Shown: positions 31,961 through 44,863, counted from the stretch's first letter. The stretch is 64,000 bases of DNA from Chelydra serpentina (GCA_037349315.1 JBAIAC010000042.1:558001-622000); one strand, 5' to 3'. The notes: generated from the letters alone by a model not told the origin. Made by a program: numbers and translations.

Positions 31961-34900
31961 GGGGCAAGCATTGTCTTTTGCCATGTGTCTGTGCAGCACC
32001 CGGCACAACGGGGCCCTGATCTCAGCTGGGGCAGGGACTGTCTCTCGCTGTGTGTCTGTGCAGCGCCCGGCACAACGGGGCCCTGATCTCAGCTGGGGCA
32101 GGGACTGTCTCTCGCTGTGTGTCTGTGCAGCGCCCGGCACAACGGGGCCCTGATCTCAGCTGGGGCAGGGACTGTCTCTTCCTGTGTGTCTGTGCAGCGC
32201 CCGGCACAACGGGGCCCTGATCTCAGCTGGGGCAGGGACTGTCTCTCCCTGTGTGTCTGTGCAGCGCCCAGCACAACGGGGCCCTGATCTCAGCTGGGGC
32301 AGGGACTGTCTCTAACTGTGTGTCTGGGCAGCGCCCGGCACAACGGGGCCCTGATCTCAGCTGGGGCAGGGACTGTCTCTCACTGTGTGTCTGTGCAGCG
32401 CCCGGCACAACGGGGCCTGATCTCAGCTGGGGCAGGGACTGTCTCTCGCTGTGTGTCTGTGCAGCGCCTGGCACAACGGGGCCCTGATCTCAGCTGGGGC
32501 AGGGACTGTCTCTCGCTGTGTGTCTGTGCAGCGCCCAGTACAACGGGGCCCTGATCTCAGCTGGGGCAGGGACTGTCTCTCCCTGTGTGTCTGTGCAGCG
32601 CCCGGCACAACGGGGCTCCGATCTCAGCTGGGGCAGGGACTGTCTCTCCCTGTGTGTCTGTGCAGCACCCGGCACAACGGGGCCCTGATCTCAGCTGGGG
32701 CAGGGACTGTCTCTCGCTGTGTGTCTGTGCAGCGCCCGGCACAACAGGGCCCTGATCTCAGCTGGGGCAGGGACTGTCTCTAACTGTGTGTCTGGGCAGC
32801 GCCCGGCACAACGGGGCCCTGATCTCAGCTGGGGCAGGGACTGTCTCTAACTGTGTGTCTGTGCAGCGCCCGGCACAACAGGGCCCTGATCTCAGCTGGG
32901 GCAGGGACTGTCTCTCGCTGTGTGTCTGTGCAGCGCCCGGCACAACGGGGCCCTGATCTCAGCTGGGGCAGGGACTGTCTCTAACTGTGTGTCTGGGCAG
33001 CGCCCGGCACAACGGGGCCCTGATCTCAGCTGGGGCAGGGACTGTCTCTCACTGTGTGTCTGTGCAGCGCCCGGCACAACGGGGCCTGATCTCAGCTGGA
33101 GCAGGGACTGTCTCTCGCTGTGTGGCTGTGAAGCGCCCGGCACAACGGGGCCCTGATCTCAGCTGGAGCAGGGACTGTCTCTCGCTGTGTGTCTGTGCAG
33201 CGCCCGGCACAACGGGGCCCTGATCTCAGCTGGGGCAGGGACTGTCTCTCGCTGTGTGTCTGTGCAGCGCCCAGCACAACGGGGCCCTGATCTCAGCTGG
33301 GGCAGGGACTGTCTCTCCCTGTGTGTCTGTGCAGCGCCCGGGACAACGGGGCCCTGATCTCACCTGGGGCAGGGACTGTCTCTCGCTGTGTGTCTGTGCA
33401 GCACCCGGCACAACGGGGCCCTGATCTCAGCTGGGGCAGGGACTGTCTCTCCCTGTGTGTCTGTGCAGCGCCCGGCACAACGGGGCCCTGATCTCAGCTG
33501 GGGCAGGGACTGTCTCTCCCTGTGTGTCTGTGCAGCGCCCGGCACAACGGGGCCCTGATCTCAGCTGGGGCAGGGACTGCCTCTCGCTGTGTGTCTGTGC
33601 AGCGCCCAGCACAACGGGGCCCTGATCTCAGCTGGGACAGGGACTGTCTCTCGCTGCGTGTCTGTGCAGCGCCCGGCACAACGGGGCCCTGATCTCAGCT
33701 GGGGCAGGGACTGTCTCTCCCTGTGTGTCTGTGCAGCGCCCGGCACAACGGGGCCTGATCTCAGCTGGGGCAGGGACTGTCTCTCGCTGTGTGTCTGTGC
33801 AGCGCCCGGCACAACAGGGCCCTGATCTCAGCTGGGGCAGGGACTGTCTCTAACTGTGTGTCTGGGCAGCGCCCGGCACAACGGGGCCCTGATCTCAGCT
33901 GGGGCAGGGACTGTCTCTAACTGTGTGTCTGTGCAGCGCCCGGCACAACAGGGCCCTGATCTCAGCTGGGGCAGGGACTGTCTCTCGCTGTGTGTCTGTG
34001 CAGCGCCCGGCACAACGGGGCCCTGATCTCAGCTGGGGCAGGGACTGTCTCTAACTGTGTGTCTGGGCAGCGCCCGGCACAACGGGGCCCTGATCTCAGC
34101 TGGGGCAGGGACTGTCTCTCACTGTGTGTCTGTGCAGCGCCCGGCACAACGGGGCCTGATCTCAGCTGGAGCAGGGACTGTCTCTCGCTGTGTGGCTGTG
34201 AAGCGCCCGGCACAACGGGGCCCTGATCTCAGCTGGAGCAGGGACTGTCTCTCGCTGTGTGTCTGTGCAGCGCCCGGCACAACGGGGCCCTGATCTCAGC
34301 TGGGGCAGGGACTGTCTCTCGCTGTGTGTCTGTGCAGCGCCCAGCACAACGGGGCCCTGATCTCAGCTGGGGCAGGGACTGTCTCTCCCTGTGTGTCTGT
34401 GCAGCGCCCGGGACAACGGGGCCCTGATCTCACCTGGGGCAGGGACTGTCTCTCGCTGTGTGTCTGTGCAGCACCCGGCACAACGGGGCCCTGATCTCAG
34501 CTGGGGCAGGGACTGTCTCTCCCTGTGTGTCTGTGCAGCGCCCGGCACAACGGGGCCCTGATCTCAGCTGGGGCAGGGACTGTCTCTCCCTGTGTGTCTG
34601 TGCAGCGCCCGGCACAACGGGGCCCTGATCTCAGCTGGGGCAGGGACTGCCTCTCGCTGTGTGTCTGTGCAGCGCCCAGCACAACGGGGCCCTGATCTCA
34701 GCTGGGACAGGGACTGTCTCTCGCTGCGTGTCTGTGCAGCGCCCGGCACAACGGGGCCCTGATCTCAGCTGGGGCAGGGACTGTCTCTCCCTGTGTGTCT
34801 GTGCAGCGCCCGGCACAACGGGGCCTGATCTCAGCTGGGGCAGGGACTGTCTCTCACTGTGTGTCTGTGCAGCGCCCGGCACAACGGGGCCTGATCTCAG

Positions 34901-34974
34901 CTGGGGCAGGGACTGTCTCTCCCTGTGTGTCTGTGCAGCGCCCGGCACAACGGGGCCCTGATCTCAGCTGGGGC
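31961..34974 (+). repeat. 67-bp satellite array, 45 units
   Basis: The monomer runs GGGGCAGGGACTGTCTCTCG, CTGTGTGTCTGTGCAGCGCC, CGGCACAACG then GGGCCCTGATCTCAGCT. The span from the first GGGGC (31961) to the last (34970) is 3,009 bp. This equals 45 x 67 minus 6, and exactly six units lack one C in the GGGGCCCTGA block. The array starts inside a MIR-like element and ends with that element's tail (TACCGTAATACACATAATAA). Because 67 is not a multiple of three, frames rotate each unit, so the open frames of 61-110 codons on both strands are artefacts. Confidence 0.97.
32696..34835 (+). repeat. Higher-order 1,070-bp tandem duplication inside the satellite
   Basis: Units with distinctive variants (CACAACAGGGCCC, CTCTAACTGTGTGTCTGGG, GTGTGGCTGTGAAGC, CGCCCGGGACAAC, GCTGGGACAGGG) appear in the same order at 32696-33765 and 33766-34835, offset 1,070 bp. 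That is 16 units with two one-base deletions. I saw no difference between the two blocks apart from approximate edges. Confidence 0.9.
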
Positions 34975-36290
34975 TTCCATGTGCTACCGTAATACACATA
35001 ATAATGAAGCCATCTGTATCGTGCATTGATCGCTCTGGAAGATCAGTTTCACATGGAGAAAGTTTCTGGTGCCCGTCGGCAATGTGGACACAGGGGCCCT
35101 GACTGACTAAAGAATTAATTTTAAAAATATTTCCTACTTTGAAACCAGAAAATGCTCAATAAACAAACCCGATGGAAATCATTCAAAAAACCCAAACATG
35201 ATGAAATGCTGGAAAATTGCCCTTTTGTAGCTCTAACTTGGCACGGGCTGGTACGCAATGGAAAGCCAATAGCCTCAGCGCAGGTGTAGCCCTGGATCGG
35301 GTCTTACTTTGTAGCTGATGTTTTCCCACAAGCAGAACCGTGCAGGGTGAAGGGGTCTCACGGAGGCTGCCTCTGGGATGAGAACCTGCCAAGGGTGGGA
35401 GGCAGGGAAAAATCAATGGGCGAGAGAGCTCCTATCTAGGGCTTTTCACAGATCACAAGGCACTTTACAGGCGGCCAGATTCATTATCCCCATTTGTCAG
35501 ATGGGGAAACTGAGGCACAAGGCGGGGACATTGACGTGCCCAAGGTCACTCCGTGGACCCATGACAGAGCTGGGAATACAGCCTAGGTCTCCGGATCGAA
35601 AGGCTCGTGGTATTGGTGCTCACTGGAAGCACGTGCTGCCCTCCCGCTCAGCTGCTGGGGGAGGGGCCATGACGGGAGGGGGCGTGGCCAGAGCACGCTG
35701 CACTCCAGGCTGTGACGTTGCTATAAGTTACAGCACCCCCAAGGCTGCTCTAACCTATCCTGGGATATGTGCCAGCCCCCAGAGCAGCCCAGAACCAGCT
35801 AAGACTGGCACAGGCAGCTTGCATCTCTCTTACTGGTAGATAGCCAGAGTCCGGTTTGGCCCCTTTCACAGACCAGGGCCATCCTAACTTGTACCCCTTC
35901 TGGGCCATCACTGGGGAGGAGCAAAATCACCATAGCCCCTCCCACCTCCAGCCTGCTCTGCTCCATCCATCCATCCCTGCTGTACCCCATGGCCATGCCC
36001 CCTGCTAGCCCTGCCCTCCTCCAGCCCATAACCCTGCTCCCCAAAATTCCCCATAGAGGGATGGGAGCCTGTCTATATCCCACAGCAGGAGCACGTGGGG
36101 AGAGAATACAGGGGCCACACTGCGCCCCCCCCCCCTCCAGCTGCTGGCTGAGAGATGCAGGATCTGGGACTCACTGCTGCGGTGGGGGGAATAGAATCTG
36201 CAGGGGGCGAGGATGCTGCGTGCTCCTGTGATGCAAAGCCGTGTTTCTCAAGGACCAGCGGTCTGTGGACCGGTGCCGGTCCCTGAGATC
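34975..36290. other. Stretch right of the satellite, no gene recognised
   Basis: Contains a MIR-like fragment (35430-35600, with CAGATGGGGAAACTGAGGCA), a (CCAT) microsatellite at 35964-35976 and a C-run at 36126-36136. No exon with supporting homology. Confidence 0.4.
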
Positions 36291-36294
36291 TCCC

Positions 36295-36397
36295 TAGGTG
36301 ACCAGACAGCAAGGGTGAAAAATCAGGACAGGAGATGGGGGGTAATAGGAGCCTATATAAGAAAAGGACTCAAAAATCGGGACATCTGGTCACCCTA
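36295..36397. mobile_element. hAT-like MITE (TAGGGTGACCAGA family), copy 4
   Basis: TAGGTGACCAGACAGCAAGG to CATCTGGTCACCCTA with perfect 8-bp flanks GATCTCCC on both sides. Shortest copy (103 bp). Confidence 0.87.
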
Positions 36398-37388
36398 GAT
36401 CTCCCTGACACAGTTTAGGAAGGCAGCAAGCCGGGGCCTGGTATCAAAAAGGTTGAGAAACATTGATGGAGCCTCCCTTTCAGAGCAGGGCTTGCGGGGA
36501 GGAGGGGCTGTGATGACATATTGCATCAGCCATTGGGCAGCTGTGAACACACCACTGCCTGAGTCAGCAGCTGGAGAAGCGAGGGGAAGGGGGTGTGAAA
36601 AAGAAACTGACTAGCCCAGACTCACACCCTTCTGCGTCTCTAAGGGGATGGTGCTCTCGCTACACCTCCAAACGGGGCAAGCTGGGGCTTTTACACTTCG
36701 ATCTGGCCAAGAGGAGTCTCAGCTGGTCTATTTTTTAGCACGTAGAGGATTATCCGGGAATTGCTGCTCCGCCCGCCAGGTGAGTATTTGCACCAAGGAT
36801 GAGCCAGGTCCCCAGCTGGTGTAGACAGACCGAAGTGGAGCTACTACACCTGATTGACACAGCAGCTGGAGCTCTGCACCTGTTGACCCCCATGGAGCTG
36901 GGGAGATGGAATTTTTATTTTGATGACATCACCGAAAATGCTGGTTGTTCGTGTGGATGAAGAGGACGATGGGAGGGGGAAATGTACAGTAAACCCGCCC
37001 TGATCGCTACATCTCGGATCCCGGGCCCAATGGGAAGCACGGAGTGGGAAGGAGGCCAGGCTGGTACCGGGAGTCTGACACAGCGACATCCGCCCGGAGA
37101 AGCACTGAGGATGCTGGGACCAGGCTGCAGGGAGCCATGGAGGTAACAACCATCTCCTTCCTTTTCGCACCCCCCTTTCTCTATTTACCATTCCTCTGAG
37201 GGGCCCCATTTCAAACCCCTTCCCGGGGTCAGGAAGGGCGGCCTTGCGGTGCGGGCACTGGCCTTGGGGACCTGGGTTCAAATACCACTGGTGCCAGCAA
37301 CTCCCTTGGGCAAAGTCACTTAAACTCTGCATGGGCCAGGTCTTCCCCCTCCCTGCTAGGAAATAATCCTGCCTTCGTCTGTCTGTGC

Positions 37389-37511
37389 TAGGCTGACCAG
37401 ATGTCCTACTTTTATAGGGACAGTCCCGATATTTGGGGCTTTGTCTTATACAGGCGCCTATTACCCCCCACCCCCGTCCCGATTTTTCACACTTGCTATC
37501 TGGTCACCCTA
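37389..37511. mobile_element. hAT-like MITE (TAGGGTGACCAGA family), copy 5
   Basis: TAGGCTGACCAGATGTCC to TATCTGGTCACCCTA. Flanks GTCTGTGC and ATCTATGC match at six of eight bases. Confidence 0.82.
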
Positions 37512-40500
37512 ATCTATGCCCCAGTCCGCCGAACAATTATGCCCTTTACACTAGCTGGGGATCATGGCTCGCAATAGTAAAGGCAATCACGCAGTGATTT
37601 CCCTACACCCCCCCTGAATTTCCCCAACACCCCCCCAGTTTTGTGAACTAGTTACATGCCAATTTAGTGACACCCCCCCCCCCTCTAATTTCAATTCCTT
37701 GGGAGGGCACTGCATATGGACTGTAAACTCTTCAGGTCCATCCATACAAACCCTTGCCCAATGGGGCCCCAGCCCTAGCTGCAATCTCATTTCTCCTGTA
37801 ATATAAATAATAATGAATGGGCAACTGCACTGCTGTTCCCTCACGTCGGCACTGAAAGGGTTACATTTCTGGGCTGCCTTCCAAGAACTTTTCTCATTTA
37901 AATCCACCTCCTGCTGCATTATGGGAACCTAATGTCTCCTTCAAGCCAAAAGAGGATCCAGTTACAACCCTTCTGATATATTGCCTGGTCTAGCGGGGGC
38001 ATGGCTAGGGCCAGGGTTTCTGAGGTTCTGGCGCCGCTGTGTGGACACTTGGGGTCACTGATTGAAAAGGAGTTTCTAAAACGTGCCCCAAAGGGCCCTG
38101 AGCTCAGCTGGGGCGTCTACACACCGGTGTTAGGCAGATAATAATGCCCTGTGTTGCTAAACCGATGGCCTGTTTCTATGGGGAGTTTGTCGCCTGGCCG
38201 ATGCAGTGAAGCCTACAGTTCATCACAATGGGCATCCAAAGGCGAAGTAAAACCAAAGCTAGGGTAATGAGCAAATCCACTTCACCAGGAGTTTCCTGAC
38301 GTAGCAGGACAGAGCCAGCATCTCAGGCAAATCAAGCTTTGGCCGTAGTGGCAATTCTGCTGATCATCTAGAAACTCTTCCCCCTTTTTTGTGCTGACCC
38401 CTAGGCCGGCAGACTGAGTCTGTGCTGGGCATGGATGGACTGTACTTGCCAAGAAGTTAGCCCCGTGCGCAGAGAATTCTGACCATTAGCAGGAGCCGGA
38501 GGAGCATGGCAGGTTCTGAGCTAGCTGCTCTTCACGTACCAGTGTAACTCCGCTGAGTGCAGTGGGGTTACTCCCGATTTACCTTAGTGTGAATGAATGG
38601 AAAACCAGCCCCATCAGTTCCTCACTAGAAAATGCCCTGCCACTTCCTGTCCCTTCCCCCCAGGCCTGCACCATTCTATCCCTTCGCTATTCCCCTTTGG
38701 CGTGTTCCATCGCCGGCAGGAAAGAGATTAGGCTCCAGAGCTGTTGCTGATTCAGGAAAGGGAAATCCGGAGCCCTTGTGTTTATGTAGGACCAGATTAT
38801 CATCTACTGCAGATCGGCACTGGCTGTAGTGGAGCGACACCAGCTGACACCAGCCGAGCATCTGACCCTCGGTAGCTCTCTTCCACCATTCTTTCCGTTG
38901 CCGGGTGTTTGAGTGCCTCTCGCTCTGTGGCTATATATGGACGCTAAATTCTGTTTTCTGTTTCAGCTTGGCAGTGACAGGGGGAAGGAAATTGCTTTCT
39001 GCCTGGGGCGGCTTTGAGTTGCTACACCGAGAACTCTGGATCTGCAGCTGACCACAAGAAGAAGCAGAGTGCAAAGCTTACAAAGAAATCAACAATGCAA
39101 GCGCCTGGGTTCGATCCCATCTTGTCACCCTCCAAGCAATGCAAGAACGTTCCCTACCGTTGATTCTCCAGGGCTTCGCCCAGTCCCATTGGAGCCATTC
39201 CACTAATGGGGTTTCCATTGCTTCCCCGGGGGAGAATGTGCCACAGCCTGATGGATCACCTCACTGTTAGGAAATTTTCCCTTTTGCTCACTCCCACCCC
39301 GAGTCTTGTCGCTTGTTCCCATGACTCCAGCACAAGCTGTTCACCCACGTTACACACGTCTTCCTCTCGATCTCATTAGTCAAATGATCCGCAAACCTGG
39401 GGAAGATCGTTGCTGCTCGCCCACCCAGGTTGCATGCAGGGATGGATCCAGTAGGCATGCTCTGACCAGGCCTACCGGCTCAGACCCCACTTAGAATGCT
39501 CCCCTGGGATGTGGAAGATCTAGGTTCAATTCCCCACTCTGCCCAGGGGGAGGAAAAGATTTGAACAGGGGTTTCCCCACCACTCAGGCCAGTGCACTGA
39601 GCTATGGGATAGGCTGATGTGGAGCTTCCCCTGAAGCTGGTCCACTGTGGATAAATAACTAGAGAATCATCGGGCCAGAGAATGAATAAGAGAGCAAATG
39701 ACTCTAATGCTTCATAATTAGTACATCCCCTAAGAAGATGGGAGACTGCGGGTCCAGTCCCCCTGCTCCAATTCTTTATACAAAGTGGAACTGAGTCTGC
39801 AGATCCTAAGCATTACAGGGTTTTTTAAAAAGAAGCCTGTAGCACTGATGGAAGCAAAGAAAACCTCTCAAACAAGAACCGAGTCGGTGGTGACGTCTGC
39901 TTGAGTCAGCAAACAGCCGGCCGGGCCTCATTTCTAATTTGAAGTTGCCTTGTTTATTTCCAGCCATTGGTTCTTGTTCCGCCTTCCGCCAGTAGAGTCA
40001 CGATTTAGCACCTGGTAATTTCTCTCCAGGATGGCACGTATACACTGTGATCATGTCAACGTTTGATCTTAAGGTGAACAAACTGAGCCCTCAATATCTC
40101 ACTCTATGGCATTTTTGCTCAGCCCTTGAATAATTTGTAGGCTAATCTCTGCACCCTCTCCAAATTTTCAACATCCTTTTTAAAATGTTGACACCACAGC
40201 TGGGCATAGTATTCACCATTGCCACATACGGAGCTTACATCACCTCGCTATGCCTTCCCGTTACTCCCCTGTTTATACCTCCAAAGGATAACATTAGCCC
40301 TTTTAGGCACAGGAGCACAGTGGGAGCTCAAGTTGTGTTGTTGGTTCATTGTGACTGCTAGATCCTTCTCAGATCAGGATACAGAGCCAAAAAAAAAAGA
40401 CACAGACAGCAAGAAAGACACAAACTTTCCAAGTGCAATCATCTTTCAGCCCCATGACTCACGGTCTGACCTCACCATCAAGTGCCTGACCACTGGAACA

Positions 40501-40940
40501 AACAAACAAACAAACAAAAAATACTCAGCGTGTTAGGTCCAAACATACAGCATGAGAGTGAGTCACCGGGCAGTACAGATTCCCACGCGGCGCTCTCCCA
40601 ATCCCCACCCTACCTATCATCTCTCACTCGCTATCAAGCTACCGACTACTCCCATCTCCGAGGGGCCCGTGATGCCAGCCGCCATTGCCCACTTGGTAAT
40701 CTTTCAAACAAGAACCTTCATGCTTTCCCCCAGGCTGCCTCTCGCACTTGGGAGGAGCTCCCCATAAACCTCACTCATCATCCATCTTCATCATCAAATC
40801 CCTCCCTAACCTTCTCCTTTGCTGGGATGCCTACCATAAAATTGTTAGGCTGAGACCACTGCCCAGTGTGCTGCCCAGTGCTGTCTCATTGTTTCCTTGT
40901 GGTCTCCTGTCTGTAGCTATCCATTGTCTCTCATTTTACA
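37512..40940. other. Long gene-poor stretch
   Basis: No coding exon supported. A splice-acceptor-like TTTCTGTTTCAG at 38955-38966 precedes an open stretch ending LWICS, but it has no lectin context. A MIR-like piece is at 39490-39620 and (AAAC) repeats at 40500-40519. Confidence 0.4.
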
Positions 40941-40946
40941 CGTAGT

Positions 40947-41475
40947 CTTGGTCTACACTACAGAGTTAGGTCGATACAAGGCAGCTTACATCGCCCTAGC
41001 TATAGAACGGTCTACACTCAAATTTCACTCCCGCAGACATAACTGCCTCACTACATCGACTTAATAACTCCACCTCCACGAGCGGCGTTAGGGTGACCAG
41101 ATGTCCCGATTTTATAGGGACAGTCCCGATTTTTGGGTCTTTTTCTTATATAGGCTCCTATTACCCCCCACCCCCTGTCCTGATTTTTCACACTTGCTGT
41201 CTGGTCACCCTAAGTGGCGTAGAGTCAAGGTGGATGTAGTTAGGTCAATGGAGTGTCAGTACAGACGCAGCGCTGCTTATGCCAACTGTTACTGGCCTCC
41301 AGGCGCTGTCCCACAATGCCCCACACTGACAGCACAATCGATACAGACAGTCCGGGTTAGGACACACACCGCCGACACAAGGAGCAAAGTAGACACGCAC
41401 AAACGATACAATTACTGCAGAGGCTGTATGCTGACCTAAGCTAGGTCGACTTAATTTTGTAGCATAGACATGCCC
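40947..41475. repeat. GTCTACACT-type element, interrupted by MITE copy 6
   Basis: CTTGGTCTACACTACAGAGT, TTAGGTCGATACAAGGCAG and ACGGTCTACACTCAAA occur on the left; TAGGTCGACTTAATTTTG and TAGCATAGACATGCCC occur on the right. The MITE at 41089-41212 splits it. Confidence 0.6.
41089..41212. mobile_element. hAT-like MITE (TAGGGTGACCAGA family), copy 6, nested
   Basis: TAGGGTGACCAGATGTCC to CTGTCTGGTCACCCTA. Flanks AGCGGCGT and AGTGGCGT differ by one CpG-type transition. Inserted in the 40947-41475 element, so it is younger than that element. Confidence 0.88.
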
Positions 41476-42501
41476 TTAGGCAATAAGTTCTTTGAGGCAA
41501 CTCTTTTTGTTCTATGTTTGTGCAGCACCTAGCACGATGGCAGAGGCGATACATGCGGGGGCATGGGAGGTCACCATATTAGCTGTGTGGCTTGTACTGA
41601 GCATGCTCACACAGACTGAGCATGCTCAGTAACACTGCTGAAGCCAGCCGCCCTCACTCTGCCCTCTCTCCCCACTATTGGCAGGCACAGGTCCTGCTCC
41701 GTGACTGGCGCTCCCAGGCAATGTCATAATACAGAATAATGAATAATAATGTGCAAAGCTAAGACAGCCCCTCACCACCTATGGAGTCCGTGACCCCAAA
41801 CTGTTAGAAGGAATGGAGCCCGGCTCGCTTCCAGACAGGAGCAGCTGAGCCAACAATGCAACGGGGAGTGAGGCAGGAGCCAGGTCTATGCTACAGATGT
41901 CTGCCGGCACAGCCGAATCGCTTAAGGGTGCAAAAAAGTGTGCTTCCCCATTGGACAAAGCTACGTCAGCAAAAGCCCCTAGCGTGCTCGCCGCTATACT
42001 GTCAAAATGGCCCTTTTCCCAGAACATCTTGTATCATGTGGGGGCTGGTTTTACTACAGACCTGGCGTACACCAGAAAAGTTATGCCAGCATAACAAGGG
42101 TGTGATTTTTAATGATATGCTGGTCTAAGCCCTAGTGAAGACACAAGGGTACTGATATAAAGGGCCCTTATATTGGTATAATTTGACATCCTAAACTAGA
42201 ATAAACTACAGGTATAAGCACTTTTATGCTGGTACAACTGAGACCCATGCTCCGCCACCCACCCACACTTTAAAGACAGTTGAATGATTACAGCGGCAAA
42301 GCACGTCTAGCTCTGATCATCAGCAGATCTCAAGGTGCTTTCCAACGGAGGGCAGGATCATTATTCCCATTCTACAGATGGGGAAACTGAGGTATGGAAA
42401 GGGGAGGTTCTTTGCCCAAGGTCACCCAGCAGGAAAGTGGCAGACCCAGGTCTGCTGAGTCCCAATCCTGAGCTTTACCCACTGGGCACAAGCCCCTAGA
42501 G

Positions 42502-42665
42502 CAGTGGTTCTCAACCTATTTACCCTTGTGGGCTGCATATGTGGCCCACGATGTGTTATGTGGGCTGCATCCAATACTACCTGTATGGCTCTGAGGATGT
42601 CACATGGGTCCCATCTGTGTTGTGATTGGGCCGCAAGCAGCCCAGGGGCTGTGAGTTGAGAACCA
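42502..42665. mobile_element. hAT-like short element with 8-bp duplication
   Basis: It starts CAGTGGTTCTCAACC and ends GAGTTGAGAACCA, inverted (three terminal bases lost on the right). Perfect flanks CCCTAGAG are at 42494-42501 and 42666-42673. Confidence 0.82.
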
Positions 42666-43042
42666 CCCTAGAGCCTTGCACTCCTCCTCCATCCAAACCC
42701 AATGGGGCCCCTCTACAAGTGTCAGGCTCCCAGCCTGACTGTCTTGGGTTCGGGTCAGGTAGTCTCTGATCACCTCCTCCTGCCCGTGGGGTCGGTGTGG
42801 TGGAAGCCGTGTGCCCTGCTCCTGCCGACTCTGGAGTGAGGTTGCCGAAGCTGTGTGTGGTAGTGACTGGCAGACAACGGCAACTCCATGGGCAGCAGGT
42901 GAACAGAAAGATTGCAGGACCAGGGAGCAGGAGGCCTCCACCATGCTGAGCCCCAAGAAGAAGGCGGTGCTGGCGCTGACTCAGGTTCAGGGCGACGTGT
43001 CTGGTTTGGGTCAGGTCTCAAAAATGATTTGACCCACTAGGG

Positions 43043-43730
43043 CAGGAGTGGGCAAACTACGGCTCGTGGGCCGGATCCGGCCTGTGGGATTGCCACCCCC
43101 ATGGCGCTGCGGGCCCCTCACCACTCCCGGAAGCGGCAGCATCACATCCTTGTGGCCCCTGGGAGAGGGGGGGGAAGGGGAAGAGGGCTCCGCGTACTGC
43201 CCTCGCCTGCGGGTACCTCCCCCGAAGCTCCCATTGGCCGCGGTTCCCTGTTCCCGGCCAATGGGAGCTTCGGGTGTGGAACCCACAGGCGAGGGCAGCG
43301 TGCGGAGTCCTCTGCCCCCTCCCTCCCCCTGGGGCCGCAGGGACGTGGTGCCGGCTGCTTCCGGGAGCGGCGCAGGGCCAGGGCAGACAGGAAGCCTGTC
43401 TTAGCCCCGCTGCGCACCACTGCCACCCCAGAGCCACTCCAGGTAAGCGGCGCCAGGCCGGAGCCCGCACCCCGAACCTCTCCTGCACCCCTGGACCCTA
43501 ACCCCCTGCCCTGAGTCCCCTGCTGCACCCCGCTCCACCCCAACCCCCTGCCCTGAACCCCCTCCCACACTCCGCACCCCTCCTCCGCCTCAACCCCTTG
43601 CCCTGAGCCCCTTCCTGCACTGCACCCCCTCCCGCACCCCAACCCCCTACCCCAGCCCTACATTTATGGCTCTGCATGCAATTTCCCCACCCTGATGTGG
43701 CCCTCGGGCCAAAAAGTTTGCCCACCCCTG
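43043..43730. mobile_element. hAT-like element (CAGGAGTGGGCAAAC family)
   Basis: Termini CAGGAGTGGGCAAACTACGG and AAGTTTGCCCACCCCTG are inverted. Flanks CACTAGGG and CACTAGAG match at seven of eight. The interior is GC-rich with an inverted block around 43195-43300 (GGGAGCTTC / GAAGCTCCC). Long open frames inside are not genes. Confidence 0.85.
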
Positions 43731-44474
43731 CACTAGAGCTTGAGTGGGGAACAGGTCCAGGTTGGGCTAGGCCTGAGCAGACCTCTACAAGCCTCTAGTG
43801 TAGACGGAGCCCCAGAGGCACTTTCTTCTCCAGCGCCCCCAAATCCAAGGGTGCGTGAGAGCGATTGCCTCAAGCGCTTGGGAATCATGAAACAAGGATC
43901 ACCCGGGAAAACCTGAGCCCGGCGCTGAGCGGCAGGAGAAAGATTTGGCTGAGCTACAGAGAAAGCTGTTGTCGGATCGGGGAGGCACACATGGGTATGA
44001 CAAAAGGACCAGCAGCGTGCGCAGGCCCGTCCTAGGCAGATGGTCCCCACCTCGGAGACACCCGAGTCGGGATCCGTCTGTTACCCTGCGGCAGCGCTTG
44101 TCTTGCCGCGCAAAGGACTTAGGTGCATCTCTCCACCCAGGCGCTCTCTGGGCTGCTCTGCATGTGCATTGTTCTCAACCCTAGTGCAGCCTGTTTACAG
44201 GAGGCCTGGTGTCTCCTGCTAGTCAGCATCTGCCAGGGGTCTGGCCTCTGTTAGTCCCTCCCTCTCCTCCTCCTCCTCCCACCATGAAACTAACTAACTA
44301 GTTTCCTTTTCCTCTCAGCCAGCAGGCCGTTTATGAGAAATCACGTGTCTCCAGCCAGGATGTGAACAAACAGTAGGATGTCAGAGGGACGCTCACACAT
44401 TTACTGTTCTGTATGGGCTGGAGGGGGAGATTGCCCCCCTGGGGGAAGGGGAGAATATCTCCTGTGCCCTAAGG

Positions 44475-44863
44475 CAGGAGTTTTCAACCTTTTTCTTTCT
44501 GAGCCCCCAACATGCTATAAAAGTTCCAGGGCCCAACTGGGAGGGGGCTCGGGGCTCCTGGATTCAGCCACCGGATGTGGGTGTGTGTGGGTGTGTCTGG
44601 GCTTCTGCCCCCCAGGGTGCTGGGCTTAGACCTATGGGGCACCGGGGCTCAGGAACCCCCCAAAATGGCTCACACGGGGCCCAAGCATAATTTTTGGGGG
44701 GCCAGTACAAACTTGTAACACAAGCCCCCTCCCACACATACAATCTCATGGGGGTTGCATCCTGGGATGTGCCCCCCATGGCCTCAGTACCCTTCCCCCG
44801 CCATGTGGGGGCCCTGGGCTCACAGCCCCGCCAGGGGCCACAGACCCCAGTTGAGAAGCGCTG
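44475..44863. mobile_element. hAT-like element (CAGGAGTTTTCAACC family)
   Basis: Termini CAGGAGTTTTCAACC and CCAGTTGAGAAGCGCTG are roughly inverted. Flanks CCCTAAGG and CGCTAAAG match at six of eight. The interior has a GTGTGGGTGTG microsatellite at 44577-44600. Confidence 0.65.

Noticed and set aside
31961..34974. CRISPR-like regular repeat
   Set aside because: The units are head to tail with no unique spacers, in a eukaryotic intron-bearing genome.
31926..34992. Many open frames of 61-110 codons on both strands, repeating MPGAAQTH/CVSVQRPAQRG-like peptides
   Set aside because: They come from the 67-bp satellite. The period is not a multiple of three, so frames rotate, and the same peptides appear on both strands without splice or start context.
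37135..37143. ATGGAG followed by a GTAACA donor-like site as a first exon
   Set aside because: Joining it to the acceptor at 38967 gives a peptide of about 19 residues with no homology. No other partner exon found.
38955..39054. Splice acceptor followed by an open stretch ending LWICS and a stop, resembling a last CTLD exon
   Set aside because: No upstream WIGL exon or CAYL motif is present and the rest of the frame has no lectin residues. WICS alone is too short to trust.
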